From Flavobacterium sp. (GTDB taxonomy: Bacteria > Bacteroidota > Bacteroidia > Flavobacteriales > Flavobacteriaceae), in NCBI RefSeq assembly GCF_017744675.1, contig NZ_JAGIAV010000006.1, positions 248,001 through 312,000 on the forward strand: DNA of 64,000 nt, in the 5' to 3' direction. Under the pieces are notes generated by a model, which was given only the letters and a program-made list of their open reading frames with translations, was not told the DNA's origin and searched no databases. Below are positions 55,238 through 63,609 of this stretch, one piece after another; position 1 is the first letter of the stretch; each line of letters begins with the position of its first letter. Made by a program: the position numbers and the translations under genes.

Positions 55238-55273
55238 TTATTAAATTTTTATGACCTAACTAAAAGACTTTTC

Positions 55274-55480
55274 TTATTTCGTAGAAACCAACAACTCCCG
55301 AATATCAACCTTCAAATATTTAGAAATCTCATAAAGTGTTTCAATAGAAGGTTGAGCTTCATTTGTACACCAGCGCGAAACAGTAGACACCGTTTTACCT
55401 AAATGATTGGCTAAATCTTTACTTTTTCTATTGTTTTCAATTAAAACAATCTTTATTCTATTTAACTTCGGTTTCGACAC
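55274..55480 (-). CDS. XRE-family HTH regulator (small)
   Basis: 68 residues, a single Cro/CI-type helix-turn-helix (SKDLANHLGKTVSTVSRWCTNEAQPSIETLYEISKYL). It starts with GTG at 55478-55480: an in-frame stop lies just upstream and there is no internal Met. It is convergent with the helicase and divergent from the SymE-like gene, so it may repress one or both (inference). Confidence 0.85.
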   Translation of the reverse strand: MSKPKLNRIKIVLIENNRKSKDLANHLGKTVSTVSRWCTNEAQPSIETLYEISKYLKVDIRELLVSTK

Positions 55481-55615
55481 AATGTTAATTTATTGCTATT
55501 TCATGCAAATATCTTATAATTTAAATATAATAAAAAATGATATTATAAATACTAAAAATTGCCCTAAAACAATAATTTATAGTCTTATAAATATTATTTA
55601 TATTAAAATTCCTAC

Positions 55616-55623
55616 TATATTTG
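55616..55623 (+). promoter_or_regulatory. -7 box of the SymE-like gene
   Basis: TATATTTG is an exact TAnnTTTG match placed 22 bp before the ATG at 55645. It argues against translation starting at the TTG at 55621, which would overlap the promoter. No clear -33 box was seen. Confidence 0.5.
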
Positions 55624-55644
55624 CTTTTTGAAATAAATAATAAA

Positions 55645-55848
55645 ATGAAACAATCAGCAAAAAGACAATTAAAAATTCATAGAAAATACATTTCAAGATC
55701 ATATAGTCGTTATGTTATATTTCCTGAAATTCGTCTTTGCGGAAAATGGCTTCAGGAACTTGGTTTTAATTGCGGGAATTCTGTTACGGTTGAGCAGGAA
55801 AAGAATAAAATTGTTATCACATTAAATAATGAAATTGATATAAAGTAA
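55645..55848 (+). CDS. symE: SymE-like toxin (type I toxin-antitoxin family)
   Basis: 67 residues matching the SymE family (AbrB-like fold, type I toxin): a basic N-terminus (KQSAKRQLKIHRKYISRSY), then FPEIRLCGKWLQELGFNCGNSVTV, the family signature P-x-I-R-L-x-G-K-W-L, and a beta-strand end. E. coli SymE is an SOS-induced nucleic-acid-condensing toxin silenced by an antisense RNA. An antisense RNA here would lie on the minus strand around 55500-55700, but I cannot see one directly. Neighbouring XRE may add transcriptional control. Confidence 0.78.
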   Translation: MKQSAKRQLKIHRKYISRSYSRYVIFPEIRLCGKWLQELGFNCGNSVTVEQEKNKIVITLNNEIDIK

Positions 55849-55881
55849 TTTTTAAAATAAAGATATCTGGTTTTCTGAATT

Positions 55882-55998
55882 GCCTCCAGTTTTAACTGGA
55901 GGTATAAAACAAGAATAGAAAAAGGCTTCAGCCAAAATATCTACAATTTGGCTAAAGCCTTTGAGCTCTGATTATTTTTTCATCCAGCTAAAGCTGGA
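55882..55998. repeat. Compound palindromic element, TCCAGCTTTAGCTGGA family
   Basis: Three hairpins in a row: GCCTCCAGTTTTAACTGGAGG (55882-55902), AAAGGCTTCAGCCAAA with TTTGGCTAAAGCCTTT (55921-55936, 55947-55962), and TCCAGCTAAAGCTGGA (55983-55998). The same set in the same order is at 39.2-39.3 kb. Confidence 0.85.
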
Positions 55999-56077
55999 CG
56001 CAATTGAATCATAATATTTAAAATAGACTTTGTGTCTTAGTGCTTTAAAAATAAAACTGTTTTTATTATCTAAGACT

Positions 56078-57448
56078 CTAAACCACTTTTGCTATTTGTG
56101 TGTTTACACGAATATTATTAGGAGCGTCCAAACCTGGATTTTCATAAGTGGTGAAATCTAAATTAACACCCGGTCTAAAAATTAGGCAGTGTGTTGAACC
56201 TCCAAAATGGAACATTCCTAGCTCGTCACCTTTCTTTACAATGTCGCCTGCTTTTACTGTTATCTGACAGCTTGAAACCTCTGCCATACCCACAGGTATT
56301 ACACACATAAGTCCAATCGCTGGGTTATTTGCCTCGATAAATATAAGGGCTCTGGTCGCAACTGCTGTTAAAAAGGGTTGTGAATTGTTAGGTGCGCTCG
56401 AATCAGGTCCATCTGGATTGTAGAAACCTTGATATAAATTTTCTAAATAATAAGTACCGTTTACAATTTCCGTTTTTACGATTTTTCCGTTTACAGGACT
56501 GTGCCAGCGGTGGTAGCTCAAAGCACTTAAAAAGGCTTGGTAAACTGTTCCACCATCAAACTGAGGTGCTAATTCATCAAAATTCATCATGTTTTCTAAC
56601 GAATACGGTTGCCCTTTCAGCCAAAATTGATCAGACAAAGAGACATTAGTAGCCACTTGCAATGGTGCCGACTCACAGGCATTTGTAATAATCGAATCGT
56701 CATTAGGCGCGGTAACAGGGCGTACATTTGGGCAAAATAATCTTGTGAAAAAATCGTCCCAGCTTTTGAATCCGTAATATGGATCTGTAGGATCGGACTG
56801 AAAAACATCAGAAAATGTGGCGTAAGGAGGAATAGGATTTGGTTCTAAACCTAAAGCTCCTTGGGCAACTTGCATCATTTCAGATTGAGCTAATTCGCTC
56901 AACCATGCAATTACGTTCTCTGAAGGATCATTTTCTATTAAAACGTATCTCGAATCTTCCGAAACCAAAAATTTAGACCAATAGTTTAGTATTTTCTTCA
57001 ACTGTTGATTTACCAATGCATTTGAAAAAACATCATACCCAAAATTGGTTGCCATTGGCCAAGCTAAAAGTGCATTGATAGGAAAACCAATCATACCCGC
57101 AGGTGTTTGATTTCCAGGAGCGCTAGTTTGGTAAGCTTCTGGAGCAGTTTGCATGATTCCGTTGAGTAAAACAAGGAAATCTTCAAAAGTCATAGGTTCT
57201 GGTTCCCAAATTAACGGAGTTTGCTTTTTTAAAAAATGAGCTTCGGCAAACATTCCCTGTACATTCGCATACAAAACAGGGTCTGAATATACTAGATTTT
57301 GAAATTCGGCAATTTGAGGAATAAGTGGTGTTGGATTTTTTTGTGTAAAGTCCTTTATTTTTTGAATCCAATTTTCAATAATTTGTGGGTCTTGGGGTAA
57401 CCAGCTTCCCAGCAATTGTTTTGCTTTGTTGAATGTAGTTGCTTCCAT
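56078..57448 (-). CDS. Phosphatidylserine decarboxylase-family protein (soluble, PsiD-like layout)
   Basis: 456 residues, no signal peptide or membrane segment. An N-terminal PSDC-like helical domain (about 1-190) is followed by a pyruvoyl-dependent decarboxylase domain. WDDFFTRLFCPNVRPV begins it. ALSYHRWHSPVNGKIV carries the catalytic His region, and HFGGSTHCLIF contains the Gly-Ser-Thr self-cleavage site where the pyruvoyl group forms. This layout differs from ordinary membrane PSD and resembles fungal-type PSDC proteins, including the tryptophan decarboxylase PsiD. The substrate could be an amino acid rather than a lipid. Recognition is from memory of motifs. Confidence 0.8.
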   Translation of the reverse strand: MEATTFNKAKQLLGSWLPQDPQIIENWIQKIKDFTQKNPTPLIPQIAEFQNLVYSDPVLYANVQGMFAEAHFLKKQTPLIWEPEPMTFEDFLVLLNGIMQTAPEAYQTSAPGNQTPAGMIGFPINALLAWPMATNFGYDVFSNALVNQQLKKILNYWSKFLVSEDSRYVLIENDPSENVIAWLSELAQSEMMQVAQGALGLEPNPIPPYATFSDVFQSDPTDPYYGFKSWDDFFTRLFCPNVRPVTAPNDDSIITNACESAPLQVATNVSLSDQFWLKGQPYSLENMMNFDELAPQFDGGTVYQAFLSALSYHRWHSPVNGKIVKTEIVNGTYYLENLYQGFYNPDGPDSSAPNNSQPFLTAVATRALIFIEANNPAIGLMCVIPVGMAEVSSCQITVKAGDIVKKGDELGMFHFGGSTHCLIFRPGVNLDFTTYENPGLDAPNNIRVNTQIAKVV

Positions 57449-57510
57449 AATTTTTTAGGTTAAATTAATATCTAAGGTATTTCAGAAAACAATTCGAAAA
57501 TTTTAATTTG

Positions 57511-57562
57511 TTACAAGAGCGTATTTTTGTGTTACAAGAGCTTGTTTTTGTGTCATAAGATC
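57511..57562. promoter_or_regulatory. Three direct repeats spaced 21 bp (operator-like iterons)
   Basis: TTACAAGAGC at 57511-57520 and 57532-57541, and the diverged TCATAAGATC at 57553-57562, lie exactly 21 bp apart, about two helical turns, each preceded by TTTTGTG-like sequence. They are 60 bp upstream of the decarboxylase start and inside the 351-bp gap to the exported M23-like gene. Confidence 0.5.
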
Positions 57563-57799
57563 TCATATTGATTGAAAATTATCTGTTTTTTTATGAATTG
57601 TCTCTAGCTAGAGTTGTTACTACACTTCAGTATTTTAAAATAAACTTGGCACTTACATCTATATATAATTTTATTTGGTAATATATTATTAAGTAATAAA
57701 ATGATTACATTTTTTACATGTAATATGTTTTTATTGTAGTTTTTGTATTACATTTGTTTCGTTATCAAACAAAATGTTTAACGATAAAAAATGTAGATT

Positions 57800-58705
57800 A
57801 TGTTAAAGAATATTTTAGGCCTTTTAGTTTTTTTTCTAGTAAGTTTCAACTCCATTATTTCCCAAAATCAGATTTATGTAACCCGTGTTAAAAATTCAGA
57901 TAATAGTCTTGAATTTAAATATACTAAGGTAGTGCCAGGTAATTTTTTTATAGAGTTCAACTTAGAAAATATCTCAAATGTTGATGATGTGTCAGCATTT
58001 AGAAAAATTTATAACCTTAATCTTACTAGCGATTCAGGTACGCTTTTCAAGCTTTATCCTATAGATAAAGAAAAACCAATTAACTGCTCTTACAGTTATA
58101 GCTATTCTAGAGGACTTATTAAACCTCAAATAGATAATTCTGTTGCTTATCTGCTTCCGTTTAAACCAAATAAAACGATAACGATTAATGAATCGAACAG
58201 ATTTAATGTAAAGCCTGAAATATGGAAAAATTATCTTGTGTTTTCTAAAACAAAAGATACAATATACGGTATGAGAAAAGGTATCGTTACTGATATTAGA
58301 AAAATTGCACTGGACAATAACGGAAATACTGTTTTTAAAACAGAAATTATTGTTGATCATGCAGACGGAACAAATGCATCGTATATTGGATTGGATGATA
58401 AGTTATTGGCTGTAAAATTGAATGACGAGATTTTTCCTGGTACGCTTCTTGGCGTAATGGATGATATCATGGACAGTGGAAAAAATCGCAACTTTAAATT
58501 CAATATTTATTATTTTTCAAATGAAGAAATAGATGGATTAGACGGAAAAAATATCAAAATAATTGAAAGATCTGTTATGCCAGTTTTTTATACCTCTGAA
58601 GGCTATCAAAATTTAATTGCTGATAAAAAGTATACTGTGAAATATGCGGACGAAGTTTTGTTTAAAGAAATTACTCCGCAAGAAAAAACAAAATACAAGT
58701 CTTAA
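57800..58705 (+). CDS. Exported M23-like protein without catalytic motifs
   Basis: 301 residues with a signal peptide (about 1-21). The middle (about 150-240) resembles the lysostaphin-type M23 barrel: MRKGIVTDIRK, then IIVDHADGTNASYIGLDD, NDEIFPGTLLG. The Zn-binding HxxxD and HxH motifs of active M23 peptidases are absent, so it is probably non-enzymatic, perhaps binding or regulating peptidoglycan (inference). The N-terminal part (about 22-150) is an unknown beta-rich domain. A TACATTTG -7-type box at 57749-57756 precedes it. Not recognised beyond this. Confidence 0.55.
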   Translation: MLKNILGLLVFFLVSFNSIISQNQIYVTRVKNSDNSLEFKYTKVVPGNFFIEFNLENISNVDDVSAFRKIYNLNLTSDSGTLFKLYPIDKEKPINCSYSYSYSRGLIKPQIDNSVAYLLPFKPNKTITINESNRFNVKPEIWKNYLVFSKTKDTIYGMRKGIVTDIRKIALDNNGNTVFKTEIIVDHADGTNASYIGLDDKLLAVKLNDEIFPGTLLGVMDDIMDSGKNRNFKFNIYYFSNEEIDGLDGKNIKIIERSVMPVFYTSEGYQNLIADKKYTVKYADEVLFKEITPQEKTKYKS

Positions 58706-58728
58706 ATACAAGCTGTGTTAGAACAAAA

Positions 58729-58756
58729 AAAATGCTCCAAGATTCTGGAGCATTTT
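58729..58756. terminator. Bidirectional terminator
   Basis: AAAATGCTCCA pairs with TGGAGCATTTT around a 6-base loop, with A-run before and T-run after, between convergent genes. Confidence 0.85.
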
Positions 58757-58772
58757 GTTTTTTATAAAAAGT

Positions 58773-59984
58773 TTAAGAAGCTTTTTTTCTTCCTTCAATA
58801 TTTGGCAAGAATCCAGTAATTACACCAATTAACGGCAAGAATGCACAAATTTTAAATACATATTCTATACTTGTGGCATCGGCGATTTTTCCTAAAACAG
58901 CAGAACCTAATCCGCCCATTCCGAAAGCGAATCCAAAGAAAAGACCAGCTACTAAACCAACTTTTCCTGGCATTAATTCAGTTGCATAAACTAAAATTGC
59001 AGAGAAAGCAGAAGAAAGAATCAACCCGATAATTACAGATAAAGTTCCAACCCAAAATAAAGAAACATACGGTAGCATCAAAGTAAAAGGCGCAACTCCA
59101 AGAATAGAAACCCAGATTACATATTTTCTCCCAAAACGATCACCAATTGGTCCGCCAATTAAAGTTCCTGCTGCAACAGCTCCAGAGAACAAGAATAAAT
59201 ATACTTGCGATTGCTGAATAGAGATATGAAATTTATCAATCAAAAAGAAAGTATAGTAGCTCGTAATACTACTCATGTAGAAGTATTTAGAGAAAATTAA
59301 AACCAATAAAATGATTAAGGATGCAATTACACGGTTTTTAGATAAATGATGTGTTTCAATTTTCATTGCTGCTTTATTCGCATTTCTTTCAGATAAATGG
59401 TTTGTGTACCAAATTGCAATTCTGTACAAAGTAAAAACGCCAATTAATGCAATAATGCAAAACCAAGCCACATAACTTTGTCCGTTTGGAATGATGATAA
59501 ATGCGGCTAATAAAGGTCCGATAGCACTTCCTGCATTTCCTCCTAATTGAAAGATAGACTGCGCCAATCCTTTTTTTCCTCCCGAAGCTAAATGTGCAAC
59601 GCGTGAAGATTCTGGGTGAAAAATCGAAGATCCAATGCCGATCAAACTTACTGATAATAACAAGAATGTGAAGCTAGTAGCGATTGAAACCAGAAATAAT
59701 CCAGTCATTGTAAAACACATTCCAACAATTAACGAATAAGGTTTTGAATTTTTATCGGTATACATTCCTACAAATGGCTGAAGGATAGAAGCTACGATTT
59801 GGTAAGTAAAAGTGATGATTCCGATTTGTGTAAAACTTAATCCGAAATTGTCTTTAATAAGCGGATAAATTGACGGAACTACAGCTTGTAAAAGGTCATT
59901 AATTAAATGCGAAAAGCTAATTATAAAAAGTATCGAATAGGTTGTTTTTTTTATTACTTCTGGTTGTACTTTAACGGTTTCCAT
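58773..59984 (-). CDS. fsr: Fsr-like (fosmidomycin-resistance type) MFS efflux transporter
   Basis: 403 residues, 12 membrane segments, with the Fsr-family pattern: SHLINDLLQAVVPSIYPLI, FGLSFTQIGIITFTYQIVASILQP, IGIGSSIFHPESSRVA and QLGGNAGSAIGPLLAAFI. E. coli Fsr exports fosmidomycin; the real substrate here is unknown. It is divergent from the AraC regulator at 60085 with a 100-bp shared region. Confidence 0.85.
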   Translation of the reverse strand: METVKVQPEVIKKTTYSILFIISFSHLINDLLQAVVPSIYPLIKDNFGLSFTQIGIITFTYQIVASILQPFVGMYTDKNSKPYSLIVGMCFTMTGLFLVSIATSFTFLLLSVSLIGIGSSIFHPESSRVAHLASGGKKGLAQSIFQLGGNAGSAIGPLLAAFIIIPNGQSYVAWFCIIALIGVFTLYRIAIWYTNHLSERNANKAAMKIETHHLSKNRVIASLIILLVLIFSKYFYMSSITSYYTFFLIDKFHISIQQSQVYLFLFSGAVAAGTLIGGPIGDRFGRKYVIWVSILGVAPFTLMLPYVSLFWVGTLSVIIGLILSSAFSAILVYATELMPGKVGLVAGLFFGFAFGMGGLGSAVLGKIADATSIEYVFKICAFLPLIGVITGFLPNIEGRKKAS

Positions 59985-60084
59985 GAGTGTTTTTTAGGTT
60001 AATGGTATTATTTAAAATTACAGCTGTATTAATTTTTTACAAAATTGAAACAAATAAGGATGTCGAAATTGCTATATTTGGACA

Positions 60085-60903
60085 ATGAATAATCAATATC
60101 GGACATATAGAGTAGCAACCGATCATGGATACAAAATTGATCCATCAATACCTGTTGTAGGTTATACTGAAATGGTAACCAATGAAATGTGCTTCTCACA
60201 TTCACATCCAAGAGGGCAATTAATTTACGCAACACGAGGTGTAATGAATGTTGTGGTGGGAAATAATATTTGGGTTGTGAATCCGCTTCAGGGGTTGTGG
60301 CTCCCCAGTGGAGTAGAACATCAGGTAACGTTTCAGAAAGATGTCAATTATTATAGTGTTTTTATTGATCCGTCTGTGATGGAAGGATTGCCAGCAAATA
60401 GTTTTTCATTTGATATTCCGATGTTTTTGAAGCAATTGGTTTTCAAAATAATTTCTTTTGGAACAAGCGGCAATTTAACAGATTCGCAAAGAAGAATAAT
60501 TGCAGTTTTTCTGGATGAATTAGCCTTAATCGTTCCAAGTGCCACTTTCCTGCCAACTACAAACAACGAGAGACTTCAAAAAGTAGTGGAACTCTTAATG
60601 AATGATGTTTCAAGCAAACAAACAATTGATTATTATGCTGAACTTTCTTTTATGAGCAGCAGAACTTTATCGCGTCTTTTTATTAAGGAATTAGGAATGA
60701 ATTTCAGCGATTGGCGTACGCGAATGAAATTATTAGAAGCCATTAAAAGATTAGGCGAAAAACAATCTATAAAAGAAATCGCTCTAGATTTAGGTTACGA
60801 AACGGCTAGTGCTTTTATTTATATGTTTAAAAAGCATTTAGGAACGACACCTTCTAATTACATTTTAGAAGATGAAAATGAGTCTGAAAAGCTTATTGCT
60901 TAG
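60085..60903 (+). CDS. AraC-family regulator with cupin sensor domain
   Basis: 272 residues: an N-terminal cupin-like domain (FSHSHPRGQLIYATRGVMNVVVGNNIWVVNP, QGLWLPSGVEHQV) and a C-terminal AraC DNA-binding domain (TIDYYAELSFMSSRTLSRLFIKELGMNFSDWR; SIKEIALDLGYETASAFIYMFKKHLGTTPSNY). It is divergent from the Fsr-like pump and is its obvious candidate regulator. A TATATTTG -7-like box ends 5 bp before the ATG, so the transcript may be leaderless. Confidence 0.9.
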   Translation: MNNQYRTYRVATDHGYKIDPSIPVVGYTEMVTNEMCFSHSHPRGQLIYATRGVMNVVVGNNIWVVNPLQGLWLPSGVEHQVTFQKDVNYYSVFIDPSVMEGLPANSFSFDIPMFLKQLVFKIISFGTSGNLTDSQRRIIAVFLDELALIVPSATFLPTTNNERLQKVVELLMNDVSSKQTIDYYAELSFMSSRTLSRLFIKELGMNFSDWRTRMKLLEAIKRLGEKQSIKEIALDLGYETASAFIYMFKKHLGTTPSNYILEDENESEKLIA

Positions 60904-60922
60904 ATTTTAAATATGCAATTGA

Positions 60923-61097
60923 ACGCTGATGAAACGGATTTACTTCGTAAAGACGCGGATTTACACGGATTGTAATTATATCAACGCAGCAAGCTTTGTC
61001 AAAGTTTAAAACTTTGACAAAGCTTTTGATGGTGAACAAAAAAAAGAAATCCGCGTTTATCCGCGTCTTCGCGATAGCGAATCCGTTTCATCAGCGT
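60923..61097. repeat. Compound palindromic element with central 15-bp hairpin
   Basis: Outer perfect arms ACGCTGATGAAACGGAT (60923-60939 with 61081-61097). The intermediate words AAGACGCGGATTTACACGGATT and AATCCGCGTTTATCCGCGTCTT pair imperfectly. The centre is a perfect hairpin AAGCTTTGTCAAAGT/ACTTTGACAAAGCTT (60991-61005, 61011-61025, 5-base loop). It occupies the gap between the AraC and GH78 genes. Confidence 0.85.
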
Positions 61098-61264
61098 CCC
61101 ATAAAAAATCGTAACATCATTTATTTTAATACTAAAAAAGTGATAACTCATAATTTTTCCCTTAAAAAATTATCAAAAAGTATTGTTTTTTATGAAATAG
61201 CAGGATAGTACAGGGTGTGAAATGTGATGGGAACACTTAACTTTAGTCCCAAAATAAACTTACT

Positions 61265-63451
61265 ATGTTAAACCGCTTTTCCATTTTTAACCTTTTATTG
61301 GTTCTTATTATTTTCTGTCCTTCCGTTTCTTTGTCAGCGCAAGAGAAATCAAAAGAGGCGACATGGATTTGGTATCCAGGCGATTTCGAAGTTTGGTTAA
61401 GCAATAAAATGCAGGTAAGACGCACAGAACGAGAAGCAGTATTTCCGCCACTTTGGCAATATTATAGTCCTTATGCTTTGGTAACTTTTCAAACAGAAGT
61501 GGACATTCCAAAACCAGACGTGGTGAAAATCTTCTCAGAAGGACCTTTTCAATTACTTTTAGATGGCGTTCAGATTTACGGACAACCAAAATCAATTACA
61601 GTTCCTGCCGGAAAACATAAAATTTCCTTTAAAGTTTACAATCAAGAAGTCTTGCCAGCCATTTATATTTCGGGTCAATATGTTAAATCGGATGCTTCTT
61701 GGAAAGTAACCAACGAAGATAAACTTTGGATTGACGAAGCAGGAAAAGCACAGCAATCGGGTACGCCATGGGTTACTGTTGGTTCTTGGAATTTTAATTC
61801 ACCAGAAAGTAAACCTTCAGAATTCAAACTAACAACAAAACCTTTAAGTGCGAAAAAAAGAGAAAAAATAGCAGGTGGTGAATTGGTCGATTTTGGAAAA
61901 GAAACTTTTGGATATATTAAAATTCACGGTTTAAAAGGAAAAGGCAAGATCGCACTTTATTATGGTGAATCTCGTGAAGAAGCGTTGGATTCTGCTAAAT
62001 GCGAAACATTAGATCATTTATTTTTTGATGGAAAACAGTCTGAAACGTATACGCACGATAGATCAAAAGCATTTCACTATGTTCAGGTTCAAGCTGATGC
62101 AGGGGTAAAATACGATTCGATTTCGATGCTTTATGAATATCTGCCATTAGATTATCGTGGTGCATTCAAATCTTCAGATCAATTATTGAATAAAATTTGG
62201 GATGTGTCGGCTTATACGATGCATTTAACGTCTCGTGAATTTTTTATAGACGGAATCAAACGCGATCGTTGGGTTTGGTCTGGCGATGCGTATCAAAGTT
62301 ATTTAATGAATTATTATTTATTCTTTGATTCGCCTTCAGTAGAACGAACGATGTCAGCGCTTCGCGGAAAAGATCCCGTAACAGCTCACGTAAATATCAT
62401 TATGGATTATTCCTTGTATTGGTTTGTGGGTGTTTATGATTACTACTTGCATACTGGCGATACTAAATTCATTAAAACCTATTATCCAAGAATGAAATCG
62501 CTTATGGATTTCTGTTTAGAAAGAAGAAATAAAAACGGATTCTTAGAACCTCTTGAAGGCGACTGGGTTTTTATTGATTGGGCTGACGGATTACCAAAAA
62601 CAGGCGAGGTTAGTTTCGAACAAATGCTTTTAGCGAGAAGTTTAGAAGCGATGGCTGTTAGTGCTGAAATCGCAGGTAAAAATGAAGACCAAAAACAATA
62701 TCAAAAATTAGCAGCTGATTTAAAGACAAGCTTATTTGATGTCTTTTGGGATAAAAAAGAAAACGTAATGAAGCACCAGCGTATCGATGGTAAAATGCAG
62801 AATATTGTAACCAGATACGCCAATATGTTCGGTATTTTTTTCAATTATTTTACGGAAGAACAAAAACAAAGTGTAAAAAATAAAGTGTTGCTGAATAAAG
62901 ATGTTCTTCAAATTACAACGCCATACATGCGTTTTTACGAGTTGGAAGCCTTGTGCGCTATGGACGAACAAAAATTTGTTTTAGATGAAATTCGCGATTA
63001 TTGGGGCGGAATGCTAAATCTGGGAGCTACTTCATTCTGGGAAAAATACGATCCAAAACAAAGCGGAAAAGAGCATTTAGAAATGTACGGTCGCCCTTAT
63101 GGAAAAAGCCTTTGCCACGCTTGGGGAGCAAGTCCGATTTATTTATTAGGAAAATATTATTTGGGTGTAAAACCAACCGCTCCAGGATATTCAGAATATG
63201 AAATCAAACCAAATTTAGGAGGTTTAAAATGGATGGAAGGAAAAGTGCCAACACCAAACGGAGAAGTTGCGGTGTATTGCAGCACTAAAGAAATTAAAGT
63301 AAAAGCAGGCGAAGGAGAAGGAAAATTAATTTTCAAAAGTGCAAGCAAACCAAAAGCAAATTCTGGTACGATTACAGAATTAGCAAAAAATAAATATCAG
63401 TTGATTGTAAAAGCGAATGTGGAGTATGTAGTGAGTTATAAAGCGATTTAA
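61265..63451 (+). CDS. Exported GH78-like alpha-L-rhamnosidase
   Basis: 728 residues with a signal peptide (about 1-26, ending LSAQ), beta-sandwich domains (about 40-300), a six-hairpin (alpha/alpha)6 catalytic domain (about 305-640) and a C-terminal beta domain. The catalytic loop reads FIDGIKRDRWVWSGDAY; D329, D334 and D341 occupy positions where known GH78 enzymes carry Asp-Glu-Asp. A second acid is likely in FWEKYDP. It would release terminal L-rhamnose from rhamnogalacturonan or glycosides, which fits the pectin genes nearby. Confidence 0.85.
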   Translation: MLNRFSIFNLLLVLIIFCPSVSLSAQEKSKEATWIWYPGDFEVWLSNKMQVRRTEREAVFPPLWQYYSPYALVTFQTEVDIPKPDVVKIFSEGPFQLLLDGVQIYGQPKSITVPAGKHKISFKVYNQEVLPAIYISGQYVKSDASWKVTNEDKLWIDEAGKAQQSGTPWVTVGSWNFNSPESKPSEFKLTTKPLSAKKREKIAGGELVDFGKETFGYIKIHGLKGKGKIALYYGESREEALDSAKCETLDHLFFDGKQSETYTHDRSKAFHYVQVQADAGVKYDSISMLYEYLPLDYRGAFKSSDQLLNKIWDVSAYTMHLTSREFFIDGIKRDRWVWSGDAYQSYLMNYYLFFDSPSVERTMSALRGKDPVTAHVNIIMDYSLYWFVGVYDYYLHTGDTKFIKTYYPRMKSLMDFCLERRNKNGFLEPLEGDWVFIDWADGLPKTGEVSFEQMLLARSLEAMAVSAEIAGKNEDQKQYQKLAADLKTSLFDVFWDKKENVMKHQRIDGKMQNIVTRYANMFGIFFNYFTEEQKQSVKNKVLLNKDVLQITTPYMRFYELEALCAMDEQKFVLDEIRDYWGGMLNLGATSFWEKYDPKQSGKEHLEMYGRPYGKSLCHAWGASPIYLLGKYYLGVKPTAPGYSEYEIKPNLGGLKWMEGKVPTPNGEVAVYCSTKEIKVKAGEGEGKLIFKSASKPKANSGTITELAKNKYQLIVKANVEYVVSYKAI

Positions 63452-63497
63452 GTTCTTAGTGATTAGTGTTTAGCGCATAGTTTATAACGCACAGTTT

Positions 63498-63583
63498 GTC
63501 ATTGCGAGGAACGATGCAACCTCACTAATAATTACGCAATGTTTTATATAGCAAATGGGATTGCTTCGTTCTCGCAATGACGC
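63498..63583. repeat. Palindromic element, GTCATTGCGAGGAACGA family
   Basis: GTCATTGCGAGGAACGA (63498-63514) pairs with TCGTTCTCGCAATGAC (63567-63582), one base missing. It lies between GH78 and the last gene. Confidence 0.75.
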
Positions 63584-63609
63584 AAAAACTAAAAAAAAAA
63601 TAAAAACCA

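Noticed and set aside
60996..61208. 70-codon plus-strand frame before GH78
   Set aside because: It starts within the 60.9-61.1 kb palindrome and has no family resemblance.
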